Assembly: GCA_016191085.1 (NCBI GenBank)
Contig: JACPPJ010000029.1
Span: forward strand, 1-64,000
DNA from: Acidobacteriota bacterium
GTDB taxonomy: Bacteria; Acidobacteriota; Terriglobia; 2-12-FULL-54-10
Length of the DNA stretch: 64,000 nt
Direction: 5' to 3'
Made by a program: the position numbers and the translations under genes. This document shows positions 24,578 to 34,122 of this stretch, in pieces (the stretch's first letter is position 1; each line of letters opens with the position of its first letter). Below the pieces are notes generated by a model that was not told the origin of the DNA, ran no database searches, and saw nothing but the letters and a program-made list of their open reading frames with translations.

Positions 24578-27025
24578 TTAGTCTTTTACAGCAGTCCGCT
24601 CGACCGCCGATTCCGCCGAAAGCTTGGCATTCGTCGAAGTGGCGGATTTAGGTAAACGGTGGTCGGCCGCGTAGAGTTTGCGGTAAAGTGCTGCGTTGCG
24701 CAAGACCGCTTGCACGTATTCGCGTGTTTCGGTGAACGGAATGCTCTCCACGAACTCGGCAGGCTCCTCGAAGTTCCCATCCTGCAGCCATCGCACCACA
24801 CGATTCTCCCCGGCGTTATAGCCGGCGAGGGTCTGTTCCAGACTGCCATTAAACTGATTTAGCAACTGCCGTAGATAAAATGTGCCATACGCGACGTTGT
24901 ATTCCGGCACGGTCAACGAGGCGAGCCGATACGCCCGCGCGCGCCCTGTTGGCATCTGCTTCGCCATTCTTCTTGCCGTCGATGGCAAGAGTTGCATCAA
25001 CCCAAATGCGTTGGACCGCGACCGCGCCTCAGGGTTGAACTCCGACTCCTGGCGAATCAACCCAGCGACCAAATACGGATCAAGGTCCAGAGCCTCCGCT
25101 CTCTCGCGTATATGAGACCACCAGGGCAGCGGGAACAGCAACTCCCAATCTTCCCGCGGAAGCTCGGTAAAGTCGAAAGCGAAATAACCAAGCAACAAAC
25201 GCTTCGCATAATTCAACGCTACGTTATAGCGCCCGCGCGCCTGTTCCAGGTGCGCGAGTTCCCTCCCAAGGAAGAAATTCGCAGAATAGTCTTTGCCCAC
25301 TCCGGCTTTGAGTTCCTCAATGGCGAGATCGATCAGCCACACCGACTCCAGCAGGCGGGCCTTCACACGGCGATTCTGAATCGCGGGAGGCAAGCCGTCG
25401 TGATCCAGCGCGGAATCGGGAACCGGCCGCTTGATGGAGTTGAGCAGCAAGGTCGCCTGGTTCGGCGCGGCTGTAGCCACTTGCTTAATGGTGGGCGGCA
25501 CGTCCAGCACAGCCAAGCGCCCACTTGCGACCAAGCCATAGTAGTAGTTGGGAAACGTCTCAACGAGCTTTTTATAATACACGGCAGCATCGGCTGGCGA
25601 ATCGGGTTCCAATGTCCGGCCAGCCCAGTAAATGGCAGAAGATACCTGCGGACTGGTCCCGTAGTCCCGGATCTGCTCGATGAAGAGGCGTCCGGCTTCT
25701 GCCAAGTTCCGTTCGCGGTACCGGCGGAATGCCACGCGCCAATGGCTCTCGGCAGCGAGCTCACCTTGAGGGAATTTCTGATACACCATCGTGTAATATT
25801 GCGCCGCCCGCGCTGGGTCCTGCGAAACCAGGTAATGGTTGCCTACCATGAACAGCGCCCGCTGGTACCACAATGACTCCGGATGCGCTCGCCCGAGCAG
25901 TTCCACCTGCTGCTCCATAGCCTCGGGCTGTTCCAAACGGCGATAGACGGCGGCAAGGTTATAAATTCGTTCGGCATCGGCTTCCGCATCCGAGACTTTC
26001 AGGTTGCGCAGAGTGGTGAGCGCGACACGGCTGCTGCCAGAGCGGAACTGGCAAACCCCGACGCGCACGCGCGCACGATCGAGCGCTGTGCCGCTGGCGT
26101 ATGTCGCCGCGGAGCGATATTCAATCTCGGCATCCTTCCACCGACCGGCGGCGTACAGCCGGTCGGAGCGCTCCCGGCGCATCTCAGCAGTCGGGTTTGG
26201 GTACGCGGCACCCATCTCCACCCTGAGTTCTTTCAGATGATCCGCGGCTGAGGCGGCCTGTGGAGATGCGGGACTGTAGTAGTAGATCTTTTGTAGGAGC
26301 ACTACCGCCTTGTCAGGCTGACGGTTCTTTCGATATGCCTGCGCCAGCAGCAGATCGGTGACGGGTTGTGACAACGGAACAGGCGGTCTGGTGAGTAGCG
26401 GAATGGCATCCGCCGCCCGATCGGTGGCGACCAGAGATTCGGCAAGCCGAAGCGTTGCTGGAACAATCAAAGAACTGCGCCGATGCCTGGCGGCGAAACC
26501 GCTAAGGACTTGCATAGCAGCGTCGCGTTCACCGTTCGCGAGGTTACTCATCGCCAAGTAGTAGTCGGCATAGTCGCGGACTGCGCTGGGTATCACACGG
26601 GCAGCCTGGAAGTTCGCCTTGGCTTCCGGATAATTCTTTTTCTGATAAGCATGATATCCGAGGACTAGTCGCGCCAGTGCGCCGTTGTGCTCTTTCGCGT
26701 GCCGCTTAGCAAATGATTCGAGCTTTTGTTTCTCGGCTACCGAGTTCTTTTCCAGCACCGCGAAAGACATTGCCTTCAGCGTGCCAGGTCGCATGTCACG
26801 AAGACCCGAGGCATCGGCCGGCGTGATCCGTGGTCGTGTGGATTTGACAGCGCGTTTTGCTGGAGCCTTTTTGGGTGCGCGCTTGGTTACTTTCTTTTTC
26901 GCCTGCGGCGAGGCAGGGCGTGCCGCGCCTGACTGCTGCCGTGTCTTGGTCTGCGGAGCAGCTTCAGCAACTGCTGACACGAATATGATTGCGGCGAGTA
27001 GAAAAGAAGTGATTGCGTTCATCAT
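24578..27025 (-). CDS. slt: Soluble lytic murein transglycosylase
   Basis: 815 residues. A signal peptide (1-22) is followed by a Lys/Ala/Pro-rich spacer. A long alpha-helical superhelix of TPR-like repeats (about 85-600) follows, as in Slt70. The C-terminal SLT domain (about 640-790) carries GLIRQESEFNPEARSRSNAFG and LMQLLPSTAR; the catalytic glutamate is E660. Later motifs NVAYGTFYLRQLL and AGYNAGENRVVRW match the family. The enzyme cleaves the glycan strands of peptidoglycan in the periplasm to give 1,6-anhydromuropeptides, used in recycling and wall remodelling. At 815 residues it is longer than E. coli Slt70, because of the spacer and extra helical repeats. Confidence 0.92.
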   Translation of the reverse strand: MMNAITSFLLAAIIFVSAVAEAAPQTKTRQQSGAARPASPQAKKKVTKRAPKKAPAKRAVKSTRPRITPADASGLRDMRPGTLKAMSFAVLEKNSVAEKQKLESFAKRHAKEHNGALARLVLGYHAYQKKNYPEAKANFQAARVIPSAVRDYADYYLAMSNLANGERDAAMQVLSGFAARHRRSSLIVPATLRLAESLVATDRAADAIPLLTRPPVPLSQPVTDLLLAQAYRKNRQPDKAVVLLQKIYYYSPASPQAASAADHLKELRVEMGAAYPNPTAEMRRERSDRLYAAGRWKDAEIEYRSAATYASGTALDRARVRVGVCQFRSGSSRVALTTLRNLKVSDAEADAERIYNLAAVYRRLEQPEAMEQQVELLGRAHPESLWYQRALFMVGNHYLVSQDPARAAQYYTMVYQKFPQGELAAESHWRVAFRRYRERNLAEAGRLFIEQIRDYGTSPQVSSAIYWAGRTLEPDSPADAAVYYKKLVETFPNYYYGLVASGRLAVLDVPPTIKQVATAAPNQATLLLNSIKRPVPDSALDHDGLPPAIQNRRVKARLLESVWLIDLAIEELKAGVGKDYSANFFLGRELAHLEQARGRYNVALNYAKRLLLGYFAFDFTELPREDWELLFPLPWWSHIRERAEALDLDPYLVAGLIRQESEFNPEARSRSNAFGLMQLLPSTARRMAKQMPTGRARAYRLASLTVPEYNVAYGTFYLRQLLNQFNGSLEQTLAGYNAGENRVVRWLQDGNFEEPAEFVESIPFTETREYVQAVLRNAALYRKLYAADHRLPKSATSTNAKLSAESAVERTAVKD

Positions 27026-27144
27026 CCTGGCCTCTTCTTATCATTCCATCTTTGGGCAGGTTCTGAACAGGAACGTGATCAGCGTAAGTTGGACAGCAAA
27101 AGATTGGACTGACCTGCGCGCACTCGGCACACTTCAAAAAACTT

Positions 27145-28305
27145 TCATTTCTCCTGCATCGCGCCCGGGTACGTTGCGCCGAGCGATTCAGGATCGTTTC
27201 CCGCCAGCTTCAGCACCAGTTCGTAGTGCAGGTAATCGTAAGATCGGGCGGCGGTATTGCCGAAGCGCTGTCGGTAATTTTCCCGGGTCTTCTCGATATC
27301 ATCCTTCAACAGCGCGTACAGGTTCCGGTTCTTGCGCCCTTGCTCGATCTTATTCTTATGATACGAGAGTAAATCCTGAACCGCCACACGGGCAAAGCGA
27401 TGCGCCTTGCGATGCGCTTCTCGATCGCTCTCGGGCAGGGACTCTGCGTCTGGAGGCGGCTCGACCGAGGGCGCGGTTATGGGTATTACGGGTATGCTTG
27501 CAGCAAACGACCCTGGAGGCGCTTGTGCCATTGCTGGCGGTGGTGCTGGTGCTGGTGCTGGCGCCGGCTCAGCACTGCCGGCGGTGATTGGCTGCGGTTG
27601 CTCCGTCACGTTGGCCGCGCGTGTCGCTACCGCAGGTGACGGCCGCGCTGCGGCTCTGGATGCTGCAGTTTCCAGGCTAAGCCCTGTCACCATTCCCAGA
27701 ATTTCCAGAGCCGAGGGTTCCAACGAGCCGGCCACAGTTCCGGCATCGGCGTAGAGCGCCGCAACTACCCGGCCCTGCACAACGATAGGCGCCACACAGA
27801 TGGTGCCATCCGCCGCTTCGCCGAGTGCCTGTTCAAGCGCTGCGGGAACCGCGCTAGGCGCCCGCAACACGGTAGTACTCCGCTGTGTGTCCAGGATGTC
27901 CTTAAAGACTCCCGACGGCTCCACCGTTGCAGAGCGCAGCGCCGCTACGATATCGTCCCGGAAACCTTCCGCGCGCCAGAAAGCAAATGTATCGCCCCGG
28001 CGCACGAACAAGGCGCATCTTCCTGAGAATTCAGCCGCCCCTTGAAGGAAGGCGCCCATGATCTCAGTTTGTCCAGTGGGGTGGAGGATTCGAGCGACTG
28101 CCTGGTTTACTTCCGGTACTCCGCTCGAAGTCGAAGGTGCTGTTGTCACTATAGGGGCTGTACTGCCGGCGGAGCTTGCGATAGCTGCCAAAATCTGTTC
28201 TTGCAGGGCCTCAGTTAATTCCCGGCGCAGCGAAACCAGCCGGTTCTCGACCAACTCTTCCAGCGTCGCTTGCAGCGCCTTCTCCAGGGTTGCGTGATCC
28301 GTCAT
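27145..28305 (-). CDS. GAF-like domain protein, function unknown
   Basis: 386 residues. The N-terminal helix (about 5-45) looks coiled-coil. Residues about 70-215 have a GAF-like pattern: ALFVRRGDTFAFWRAEGF, then ICVAPIVVQGRVVAALYADAG. A Pro/Ala-rich linker with a PAPAPAP run (about 245-290) follows. A conserved-looking helical C-terminus (AHRFARVAVQDLLSYHKNKIEQGRKNR onward) ends the protein. There is no signal peptide or membrane segment. GAF domains bind small ligands or mediate dimerisation, but no output domain is recognisable. It is divergent from the FtsX permease gene and lies upstream of the transglycosylase on the same strand. Confidence 0.65.
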   Translation of the reverse strand: MTDHATLEKALQATLEELVENRLVSLRRELTEALQEQILAAIASSAGSTAPIVTTAPSTSSGVPEVNQAVARILHPTGQTEIMGAFLQGAAEFSGRCALFVRRGDTFAFWRAEGFRDDIVAALRSATVEPSGVFKDILDTQRSTTVLRAPSAVPAALEQALGEAADGTICVAPIVVQGRVVAALYADAGTVAGSLEPSALEILGMVTGLSLETAASRAAARPSPAVATRAANVTEQPQPITAGSAEPAPAPAPAPPPAMAQAPPGSFAASIPVIPITAPSVEPPPDAESLPESDREAHRKAHRFARVAVQDLLSYHKNKIEQGRKNRNLYALLKDDIEKTRENYRQRFGNTAARSYDYLHYELVLKLAGNDPESLGATYPGAMQEK

Positions 28306-28396
28306 AGTTGTATTGAGCCTAATTGAAAATTAATGCCGCAAGTACTGCGGTGTCAAACAGTTTTTGCGTTTGGGTAGGATTGGCGATAATGATACG

Positions 28397-31000
28397 GTGG
28401 GTCACAGAAATCAAGAACTCGCGCCGTTGCCCTCCTCATCGCTGTTCCGCAGCTTCATTGTGCGCCCAATGCTGGGTGGAAGACGCACCGGGGATCGGCT
28501 GCGAACCGCGCTCAGTATCGCCGCCGTAGCGTTGGGCGTGGGGGTCATCCTCGCGATTCAGCTTGCGAATCGAAGTTCCATTGGTTCCTTTGAAAACTCC
28601 TTGGAAGAAATCTCCGGTCGCACCAATCTCTCCATTACCGGCGCGGACGGCATAGACGAACTGTTGTTGCCGCGGCTCGCTGATATGCTGGATTCGGCGG
28701 TGAAACTCTCTCCGGTGCTAGACTCGACCGCAGTTGCCGCTGATACAGGCGAGGTGATCCAAATCCTTGGTGTTGACCTGGTGCAAGACAAGGCCTTTCG
28801 TGACCTCACCATGCAAGGCGGCGAAACGGGAACCCGTGATTCCCTGCTCCTTTTGATTGATCCTCAGTCTCTGTTGCTCAGCGAGGCGTTTGCCGAACGG
28901 CATCATTTACATGACGGCTCGCAGATACCACTGCTGGTGAATGATCGCCAGGACAACTACACCGTTCGCGGTATCCTCAAACTGCAAGGACCGGCAAAAG
29001 CGATGGGCGGCAATTTCGCCGTCATGGACATCGCGGCAGCACAACTGGCCTTTGGCCGTTTAGGAAAACTGGATCGCATAGATTTGATCGTCCCACCGTC
29101 GAAGCTCAGTGAAACGGAATCGAAGCTTTCGGGCTCACTGCCGGCGGGCCTCCGCGCCGAGCCGCCTCAATCGCGTGTCCAGCAGGCTAACAAAATGCTC
29201 CGGGCGTTCCGCTGGAACCTTGCCGCCTTGAGCTATGTTTCGCTGGTGGTGGGTGCTTTTCTGATCTACAACACCATCGCGGTGTCCGTGGTCAGACGAA
29301 GGGCCGAGATAGGCACGCTGCGCTCGCTTGGCTCTACGCGCGGACAGATTCTCAGGCTTTTTCTCTCCGAAGCAGTGCTACTTGGTCTTGCAGGCGGGTT
29401 AGCGGGAGTTGCGGTGGGGCGCGCGCTGGCGGGACTGGCGTTGCAACTCGTTTCCGGGACCGTGAACACCTTGTATGTAGCGGCCACTCCGGCGCCCATC
29501 CATCTCGACATTGGAATTGTTGCCGAAGCATTGGGTGTAGGCGTGGTCGCGGCATTCGTTTCCGCTCTGCTACCGGCGCTGGAAGCCACCGCTGTGGAAC
29601 CGGCCGAAGCTTTACAGCGCGGCGCGCACGAGCGGCAGGGGCGCCTCCATAGCGCGCGTCATGCCGCCGCTGGTTTAGTGGCTCTGGCGCTTGCCGGTGG
29701 CGCGGCACTGCTTCCACCTGTCGGCAAGTTCCCATTCTTCGGGTATGTCTCGGCACTGCTGTTAATCGTAGCCTTCTCCTATTTCATGCCGCTGTTGCTG
29801 CTGTGGACCATGCGAATTTTGGATCGGCCGCTGCTTTATTTTGCAGGCATTGAGGGACAGACTGCGGGGCGGGGCCTGGCCTCGTCTCCATCGCGGATTT
29901 CGGTCTTGACGATGTCACTTGCCACCGCGGTGGCCATGATGGCCAGCGTGGCCATCATGGTCGGGAGTTTCCGGCAGACCGTGGAGGTATGGGCGTCGCA
30001 GACGCTCCGCGCCGACCTTTTTCTCAAACCGGCGGCACAACGGATTGGCACAGCAGCAACCATTTCAGCCGATGCGATCGAACTGGTTCGCTCCACACCC
30101 GGGGTGGAAGCTGTAGATCCATTTCGTGCGCTTGACGTGATCTATCAAGGCTCACCTGCCGTGTTAGGTTCGGGCGAATGGTCAACCCTAGTGCGCCACG
30201 GAAACCTTCTCTTTACGGATGGCCGAGCCCCAATCGAGGTGTTGAAAAATCCTTCACATGACGCCGTAGTTTCCGAACCAATGGCAATCCACCACCACAT
30301 CCGCAAGGGCCAGCAGATCGAACTGGATACTCCAGCGGGCAAGTTCAAGTTCAATGTGGCGGGAGTTTACTACGACTACAGTAACGACCGGGGCACGATC
30401 GTGATCGACCGCGCGGTTTACCGCCGTCTGTTTCAGGATGACACCGCGAGTACGTTGGCTGTCTACGTCGCGCCTGGAATAAATGCGGAGGAAGTGCGCG
30501 CGGATCTATTTCAAAGGATGGGAAAGCGTGGGTATCGTTACTTGATCACTCCTAATGCCACGCTGCAACGCGCGGTGCTGCGCGTGTTCGACCGCACCTT
30601 CGCCATTACCTACGCGCTTGAACTTGTGGCGATCGCTGTCGCTGCGTTGGGCATCGCCAATGCGTTTCTTGCATTTATAATTGAACGGCGGCGGGAGATA
30701 GGCATTTTACGCGTACTGGGCGCGACGCGAGGCCAATTAAGAAAGATCGTGCTGAGCGAGGCTGCCCTGGTGGGCTTGTTGGGAAATCTGGCAGGCTGGC
30801 TCATGGGCGTGCTGCTGTCGCTGGTCCTTATTTTCGTCATCAATAAGCAATCCTTTGGATGGACTATCCAGTTCAGCTATCCGGCAACATTTCTGGCAGT
30901 GTCAGGTGCGGCGATTCTGCTGGTCGCAGTCGCTGCCGGCCTATATCCAGCGCGTGTCGCGGCTCGATTTGTGCCCGCCGAGGTGATCTCCATCGAATGA
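28397..31000 (+). CDS. ABC-type permease with two FtsX domains
   Basis: About 867 residues. A first membrane segment (RTALSIAAVALGVGVILAI) is followed by a periplasmic MacB-like domain (about 50-270). An FtsX domain of three to four helices then includes YNTIAVSVVRRRAEIGTLRSLG. A second half repeats the plan: NH2-proximal segment (ISVLTMSLATAVAMMASVAI), a periplasmic domain, and a second FtsX domain with IERRREIGILRVLGATRGQL. These are large permeases that work with a LolD-like ATPase in lipoprotein or lipid transport across the envelope. No ATPase gene is next to it. The start is uncertain (GTG at 28397 or ATG at 28469). The AttH-like gene follows after 40 bp, as in AttEFGH-type systems. Confidence 0.85.
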   Translation: MGHRNQELAPLPSSSLFRSFIVRPMLGGRRTGDRLRTALSIAAVALGVGVILAIQLANRSSIGSFENSLEEISGRTNLSITGADGIDELLLPRLADMLDSAVKLSPVLDSTAVAADTGEVIQILGVDLVQDKAFRDLTMQGGETGTRDSLLLLIDPQSLLLSEAFAERHHLHDGSQIPLLVNDRQDNYTVRGILKLQGPAKAMGGNFAVMDIAAAQLAFGRLGKLDRIDLIVPPSKLSETESKLSGSLPAGLRAEPPQSRVQQANKMLRAFRWNLAALSYVSLVVGAFLIYNTIAVSVVRRRAEIGTLRSLGSTRGQILRLFLSEAVLLGLAGGLAGVAVGRALAGLALQLVSGTVNTLYVAATPAPIHLDIGIVAEALGVGVVAAFVSALLPALEATAVEPAEALQRGAHERQGRLHSARHAAAGLVALALAGGAALLPPVGKFPFFGYVSALLLIVAFSYFMPLLLLWTMRILDRPLLYFAGIEGQTAGRGLASSPSRISVLTMSLATAVAMMASVAIMVGSFRQTVEVWASQTLRADLFLKPAAQRIGTAATISADAIELVRSTPGVEAVDPFRALDVIYQGSPAVLGSGEWSTLVRHGNLLFTDGRAPIEVLKNPSHDAVVSEPMAIHHHIRKGQQIELDTPAGKFKFNVAGVYYDYSNDRGTIVIDRAVYRRLFQDDTASTLAVYVAPGINAEEVRADLFQRMGKRGYRYLITPNATLQRAVLRVFDRTFAITYALELVAIAVAALGIANAFLAFIIERRREIGILRVLGATRGQLRKIVLSEAALVGLLGNLAGWLMGVLLSLVLIFVINKQSFGWTIQFSYPATFLAVSGAAILLVAVAAGLYPARVAARFVPAEVISIE

Positions 31001-31040
31001 CAAGTCCGGGTTCAGAGTCGCCCGGGAGGGAAGCATCATA

Positions 31041-32183
31041 ATGGGAGCAGCGGGAATTGCGGCGTATCTTACGACTACGTTCGCGGTATCAGTAGCGTTG
31101 CTGCTGGCTGGGGATACTCCACCCCGAACTCGCGGCCAATTCTGCCAGGCCACCCCAGGCTACCGGTTTTCTTTCCCGCGCGATCATTTTGAACATCGGT
31201 GTTTCAGAACCGAGTGGTGGTACTTTACGGGTAACCTGACCTCGAACGATGGGCGCCGTTTTGGCTTTGAGCTGACATTCTTCCGCCAAGCGGTTGACAA
31301 TCCCTATCAGAATCCATCCCGCTGGCGGATTGACGATCTGTATCTGGCGCATTTCGCCGTGAGCGATCTCCAGTCGGGCAAGTTTTTCTACACGGAACGA
31401 CTGAACCGAGCCGGGATCGAACTCGCAGGCGCTGATCATAGTCGTGGCAGGATTTGGAATGGCGACTGGTCCGCCGAAATTCGCGGTACGGGGTTGGACG
31501 AGTCATGGTCCGTTGACGCCAGCGATGGCGGATACAAAATTCATCTTGTAATGCGGCCCGAAAAAGCTCCCGTCTTGCACGCCGAGAGCGGTCTGAGCCG
31601 GAAATCAGCGGGCGCGGGAAACGCGTCGTATTACTATTCGCTGACTCGTCTGCGGACATCAGGCAGCTTGGTCGTGAACGGGACAGCTTATGAAGTGACA
31701 GGTCTCTCCTGGATGGACCACGAATTCTTCACGCATTCTATGGCTCCGAATCAAAGCGGGTGGGACTGGGTGAGCTTGCAAATGGATGACGGCACGGAAT
31801 GGATGCTCTACCGGTTCCGGCGGGCGGACGGCAGCAGGGACCCATTCTCATCGGGCACCTTCGTGGATCGCAATGGCAAGGCCACGCACCTGAGGGCCTC
31901 GGATTTCGAGATGCAGCCTCTGGAGACTTGGCGCAGCCCCCATTCCGGTGCTAATTATCCTGTGGCGTGGCGCATTGTCGTTCCCAGGCTCTCGTTCCAG
32001 GCGGAAATCCGGACTTCGCTTCCCGATCAGGAATTGGTGAGTGCGGTAACTTCAGGACTAACGTATTGGGAAGGAAGCATTGTGGTCCGAGCTACTCAGC
32101 ACGGCAGCAGCACAAGTGGCCGCGGATACCTGGAGATGACCGGTTATGCGGGACCGATCTCCCCCATGTTGAATCCGAAGTAG
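31041..32183 (+). CDS. AttH/CrtC-like (carotenoid 1,2-hydratase family) lipocalin-fold protein
   Basis: 380 residues with a hydrophobic N-terminus (AYLTTTFAVSVALLLAG) suggesting export. The signature FPRDHFEHRCFRTEWWYFTGNL, then FGFELTFFRQAV and LYLAHFAVSDLQSGKFFYTERLNR, is typical of the CrtC/AttH family. In the second lipocalin half GLSWMDHEFFTHSM is conserved. Family members include hydroxyneurosporene synthases and the AttH component of AttEFGH ABC systems. The preceding FtsX permease makes the AttH-like role (periplasmic partner of an envelope transporter) more likely than carotenoid hydration; no other carotenoid gene is present. Confidence 0.82.
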   Translation: MGAAGIAAYLTTTFAVSVALLLAGDTPPRTRGQFCQATPGYRFSFPRDHFEHRCFRTEWWYFTGNLTSNDGRRFGFELTFFRQAVDNPYQNPSRWRIDDLYLAHFAVSDLQSGKFFYTERLNRAGIELAGADHSRGRIWNGDWSAEIRGTGLDESWSVDASDGGYKIHLVMRPEKAPVLHAESGLSRKSAGAGNASYYYSLTRLRTSGSLVVNGTAYEVTGLSWMDHEFFTHSMAPNQSGWDWVSLQMDDGTEWMLYRFRRADGSRDPFSSGTFVDRNGKATHLRASDFEMQPLETWRSPHSGANYPVAWRIVVPRLSFQAEIRTSLPDQELVSAVTSGLTYWEGSIVVRATQHGSSTSGRGYLEMTGYAGPISPMLNPK

Positions 32184-32213
32184 CCCGCGCAACGTCACGA
32201 TCCAAACGATGAC

Positions 32214-32240
32214 TTGACCTGTGCCTGCCGCTTATACAAT
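32214..32240 (+). promoter_or_regulatory. Possible sigma-70 promoter for the sensor kinase
   Basis: TTGACC at 32214-32219 and TACAAT at 32235-32240 with a 15-bp spacer, 69 bp upstream of the kinase ATG at 32309. The spacer is short for a strong promoter, so this is tentative. Confidence 0.3.
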
Positions 32241-32308
32241 ACTAATTTAGTATTCGGTCTCAGGCGGCGTTATCTTCAACGCTCAGACGGCTTGATTAGG
32301 AGCTATTC

Positions 32309-34006
32309 ATGGCTCCCGGGGAGGAAAGTTCCATGGCCCCTGTTTCAACGTCTAAGCTTCCCATCGGTCCACAACCAGTCCCTGAGCGGGAGATCGGGAA
32401 ACTGTCTGTCATCTCCCCTGAGAACGACCCTTTGGAACTCCTGCGTTTCGTTCTCGAAACTGCGAATATCGGCACATGGGAATGGGACATCCGCACCGAC
32501 CATGTTTTCTGGTCGGACTCCATGGCCTTACTCAGTGGCATCGACCCGAGAACATTCCCCCAAACGCTCGAAGGCTTTCTCGAAGGAGTTTACCCCTTTG
32601 ACCGTGATCGCGTGCTTCAGACGGTCCAAAAGACGCTGGATACGGGCGGGGAATACGAAATCGAATATCGGCAACTCACATCCAGCGGCAACATCAAGTG
32701 GATGCAAGGAAGAGGACGGCTGATCTCCGACTCGGCTGGACGGCCAGCACGCATGATCGGAATTTGCATGGACATTACTGAGCGTAAGCGTGCTGAAGAG
32801 GAACTACACCGCGCCTACCAGGAGCTACAACTTCGGACCATGGACAGAGCAGCGGAAGTCGAAACGGTCAACCAGGAACTGCGTACTGAAATTGAGGATC
32901 ACGGCAGAACCATAGAGGCTCTCCAGCGTAGTGAAGAGCGCTTTCGGCTCCTTCTCGAAAGCATAAGAGACCACGCAATATACATGCTGGATGTTGAGGG
33001 TCGCGTTCTGACATGGAACAGCGGCGCGGAGCAGATGACGGGCTACTCGCGTCAGGAGATCATGGGTAAGCACTTCTCGGTGTTTTACACGCCGGAAGAT
33101 ATTCGCGGGGCCAAGCCGGAGGCGGCGCTCAGGATGGCGGCAGAGCACGGCCGTTACGAGCAGGAGGGCTGGCGACTGCGCAAGGACGGCTCGCGGTTTT
33201 GGGCCAACGTAGTTTTGACTCCGCTGCACGACGCGCACGGACATCTGACGGGATTCTCAAAGGTCACTCAGGACCTGACCGAGCGCAAAGTGTCAGAGGA
33301 ATCTCTTCGCGAGCTTTCCGGGCTGGTGCTGCGTCTGCAGGATGAAGAGCGCGGACGGCTGGCACGAGAACTACACGACAGCACGGCTCAGACGCTTTCG
33401 GCATTGTCTCTCAATTTGGCACTCTTCAACAAGATCAGCAGCGTGGCAAAGCAACCCCAGGCTGCAAAGGTGCTCTCGGACAGTCTCACTCTGGCGGATC
33501 AGGCATCGCGAGAGTTGCGAACGCTATCGTATCTGCTCCACCCGCCACTGCTCGACGACAGCGGCGTAGCGCAGGCGCTGCGGTGGTACATAGATGGATT
33601 CATACAACGCACTCAAATCGAAGTGGATCTGACGATTTCCCCGCCGGAACTGGGCCGATTGCCGAACGAACTGGAGCGGACCATCCTGCGTATCGTGCAG
33701 GAGTGTCTGACAAACGTTTACCGCCACTCACAGAGTTCGACGGCGTCCGTACATCTCGTTAGAGGGCCTGCCGAGGTCACTCTGGTTGTTCAAGATCAAG
33801 GGAAGGGATTTCCTTCCGAGGAATCTGATCAAGCAGCGAAACCGTCGGTCACTTTGGGGGTAGGGATTCGCGGCATGATGGAGAGAGTCAAGCAACTGGG
33901 AGGCTCAATGCAGGTACGTGCCGCCAATCCGGGCACTATAGTAGAAGTCGCGCTGCCGGCGCCCCGCCGCAGGCGGCGGGCGCGACCGCAGGAGCCTGTC
34001 GGTTAA
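32309..34006 (+). CDS. PAS-domain histidine kinase of the NarX/DegS type (HisKA_3)
   Basis: 565 residues, no membrane segment, so probably cytoplasmic. PAS domain 1 (about 45-160) contains ETANIGTWEWDIRTD and ends in ICMDITERKRAEEEL. A coiled coil (about 165-210) follows. PAS domain 2 (about 212-330) contains MLDVEGRVLTWNSGAEQMTGYS and VTQDLTERK. The HisKA_3 dimerisation helix has LARELHDSTAQ with the phospho-histidine H356. The ATPase part shows the N box VQECLTNVYRHS, a G1 box VVQDQGKGF and GVGIRGMMERVKQLGG. It would sense an internal signal through its PAS domains. It is 116 bp upstream of an NtrC-type regulator, an unusual partner for this kinase class. Confidence 0.92.
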   Translation: MAPGEESSMAPVSTSKLPIGPQPVPEREIGKLSVISPENDPLELLRFVLETANIGTWEWDIRTDHVFWSDSMALLSGIDPRTFPQTLEGFLEGVYPFDRDRVLQTVQKTLDTGGEYEIEYRQLTSSGNIKWMQGRGRLISDSAGRPARMIGICMDITERKRAEEELHRAYQELQLRTMDRAAEVETVNQELRTEIEDHGRTIEALQRSEERFRLLLESIRDHAIYMLDVEGRVLTWNSGAEQMTGYSRQEIMGKHFSVFYTPEDIRGAKPEAALRMAAEHGRYEQEGWRLRKDGSRFWANVVLTPLHDAHGHLTGFSKVTQDLTERKVSEESLRELSGLVLRLQDEERGRLARELHDSTAQTLSALSLNLALFNKISSVAKQPQAAKVLSDSLTLADQASRELRTLSYLLHPPLLDDSGVAQALRWYIDGFIQRTQIEVDLTISPPELGRLPNELERTILRIVQECLTNVYRHSQSSTASVHLVRGPAEVTLVVQDQGKGFPSEESDQAAKPSVTLGVGIRGMMERVKQLGGSMQVRAANPGTIVEVALPAPRRRRRARPQEPVG

Positions 34007-34122
34007 CCGTTCCCGTTTCAATGCGCGTTCCGCGCTGCTCCCGTTCTTAGTCAATTACTAAGTCCCCTCGGTCCGATTCGTTCGATATAGAAGAACGGTT
34101 CCGGGTAGGAGAACAACTGTTT

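Noticed and set aside
24992-25876. 294-residue forward frame
   Set aside because: It is antisense to the helical repeats of the lytic transglycosylase and has no independent start signal or domain.
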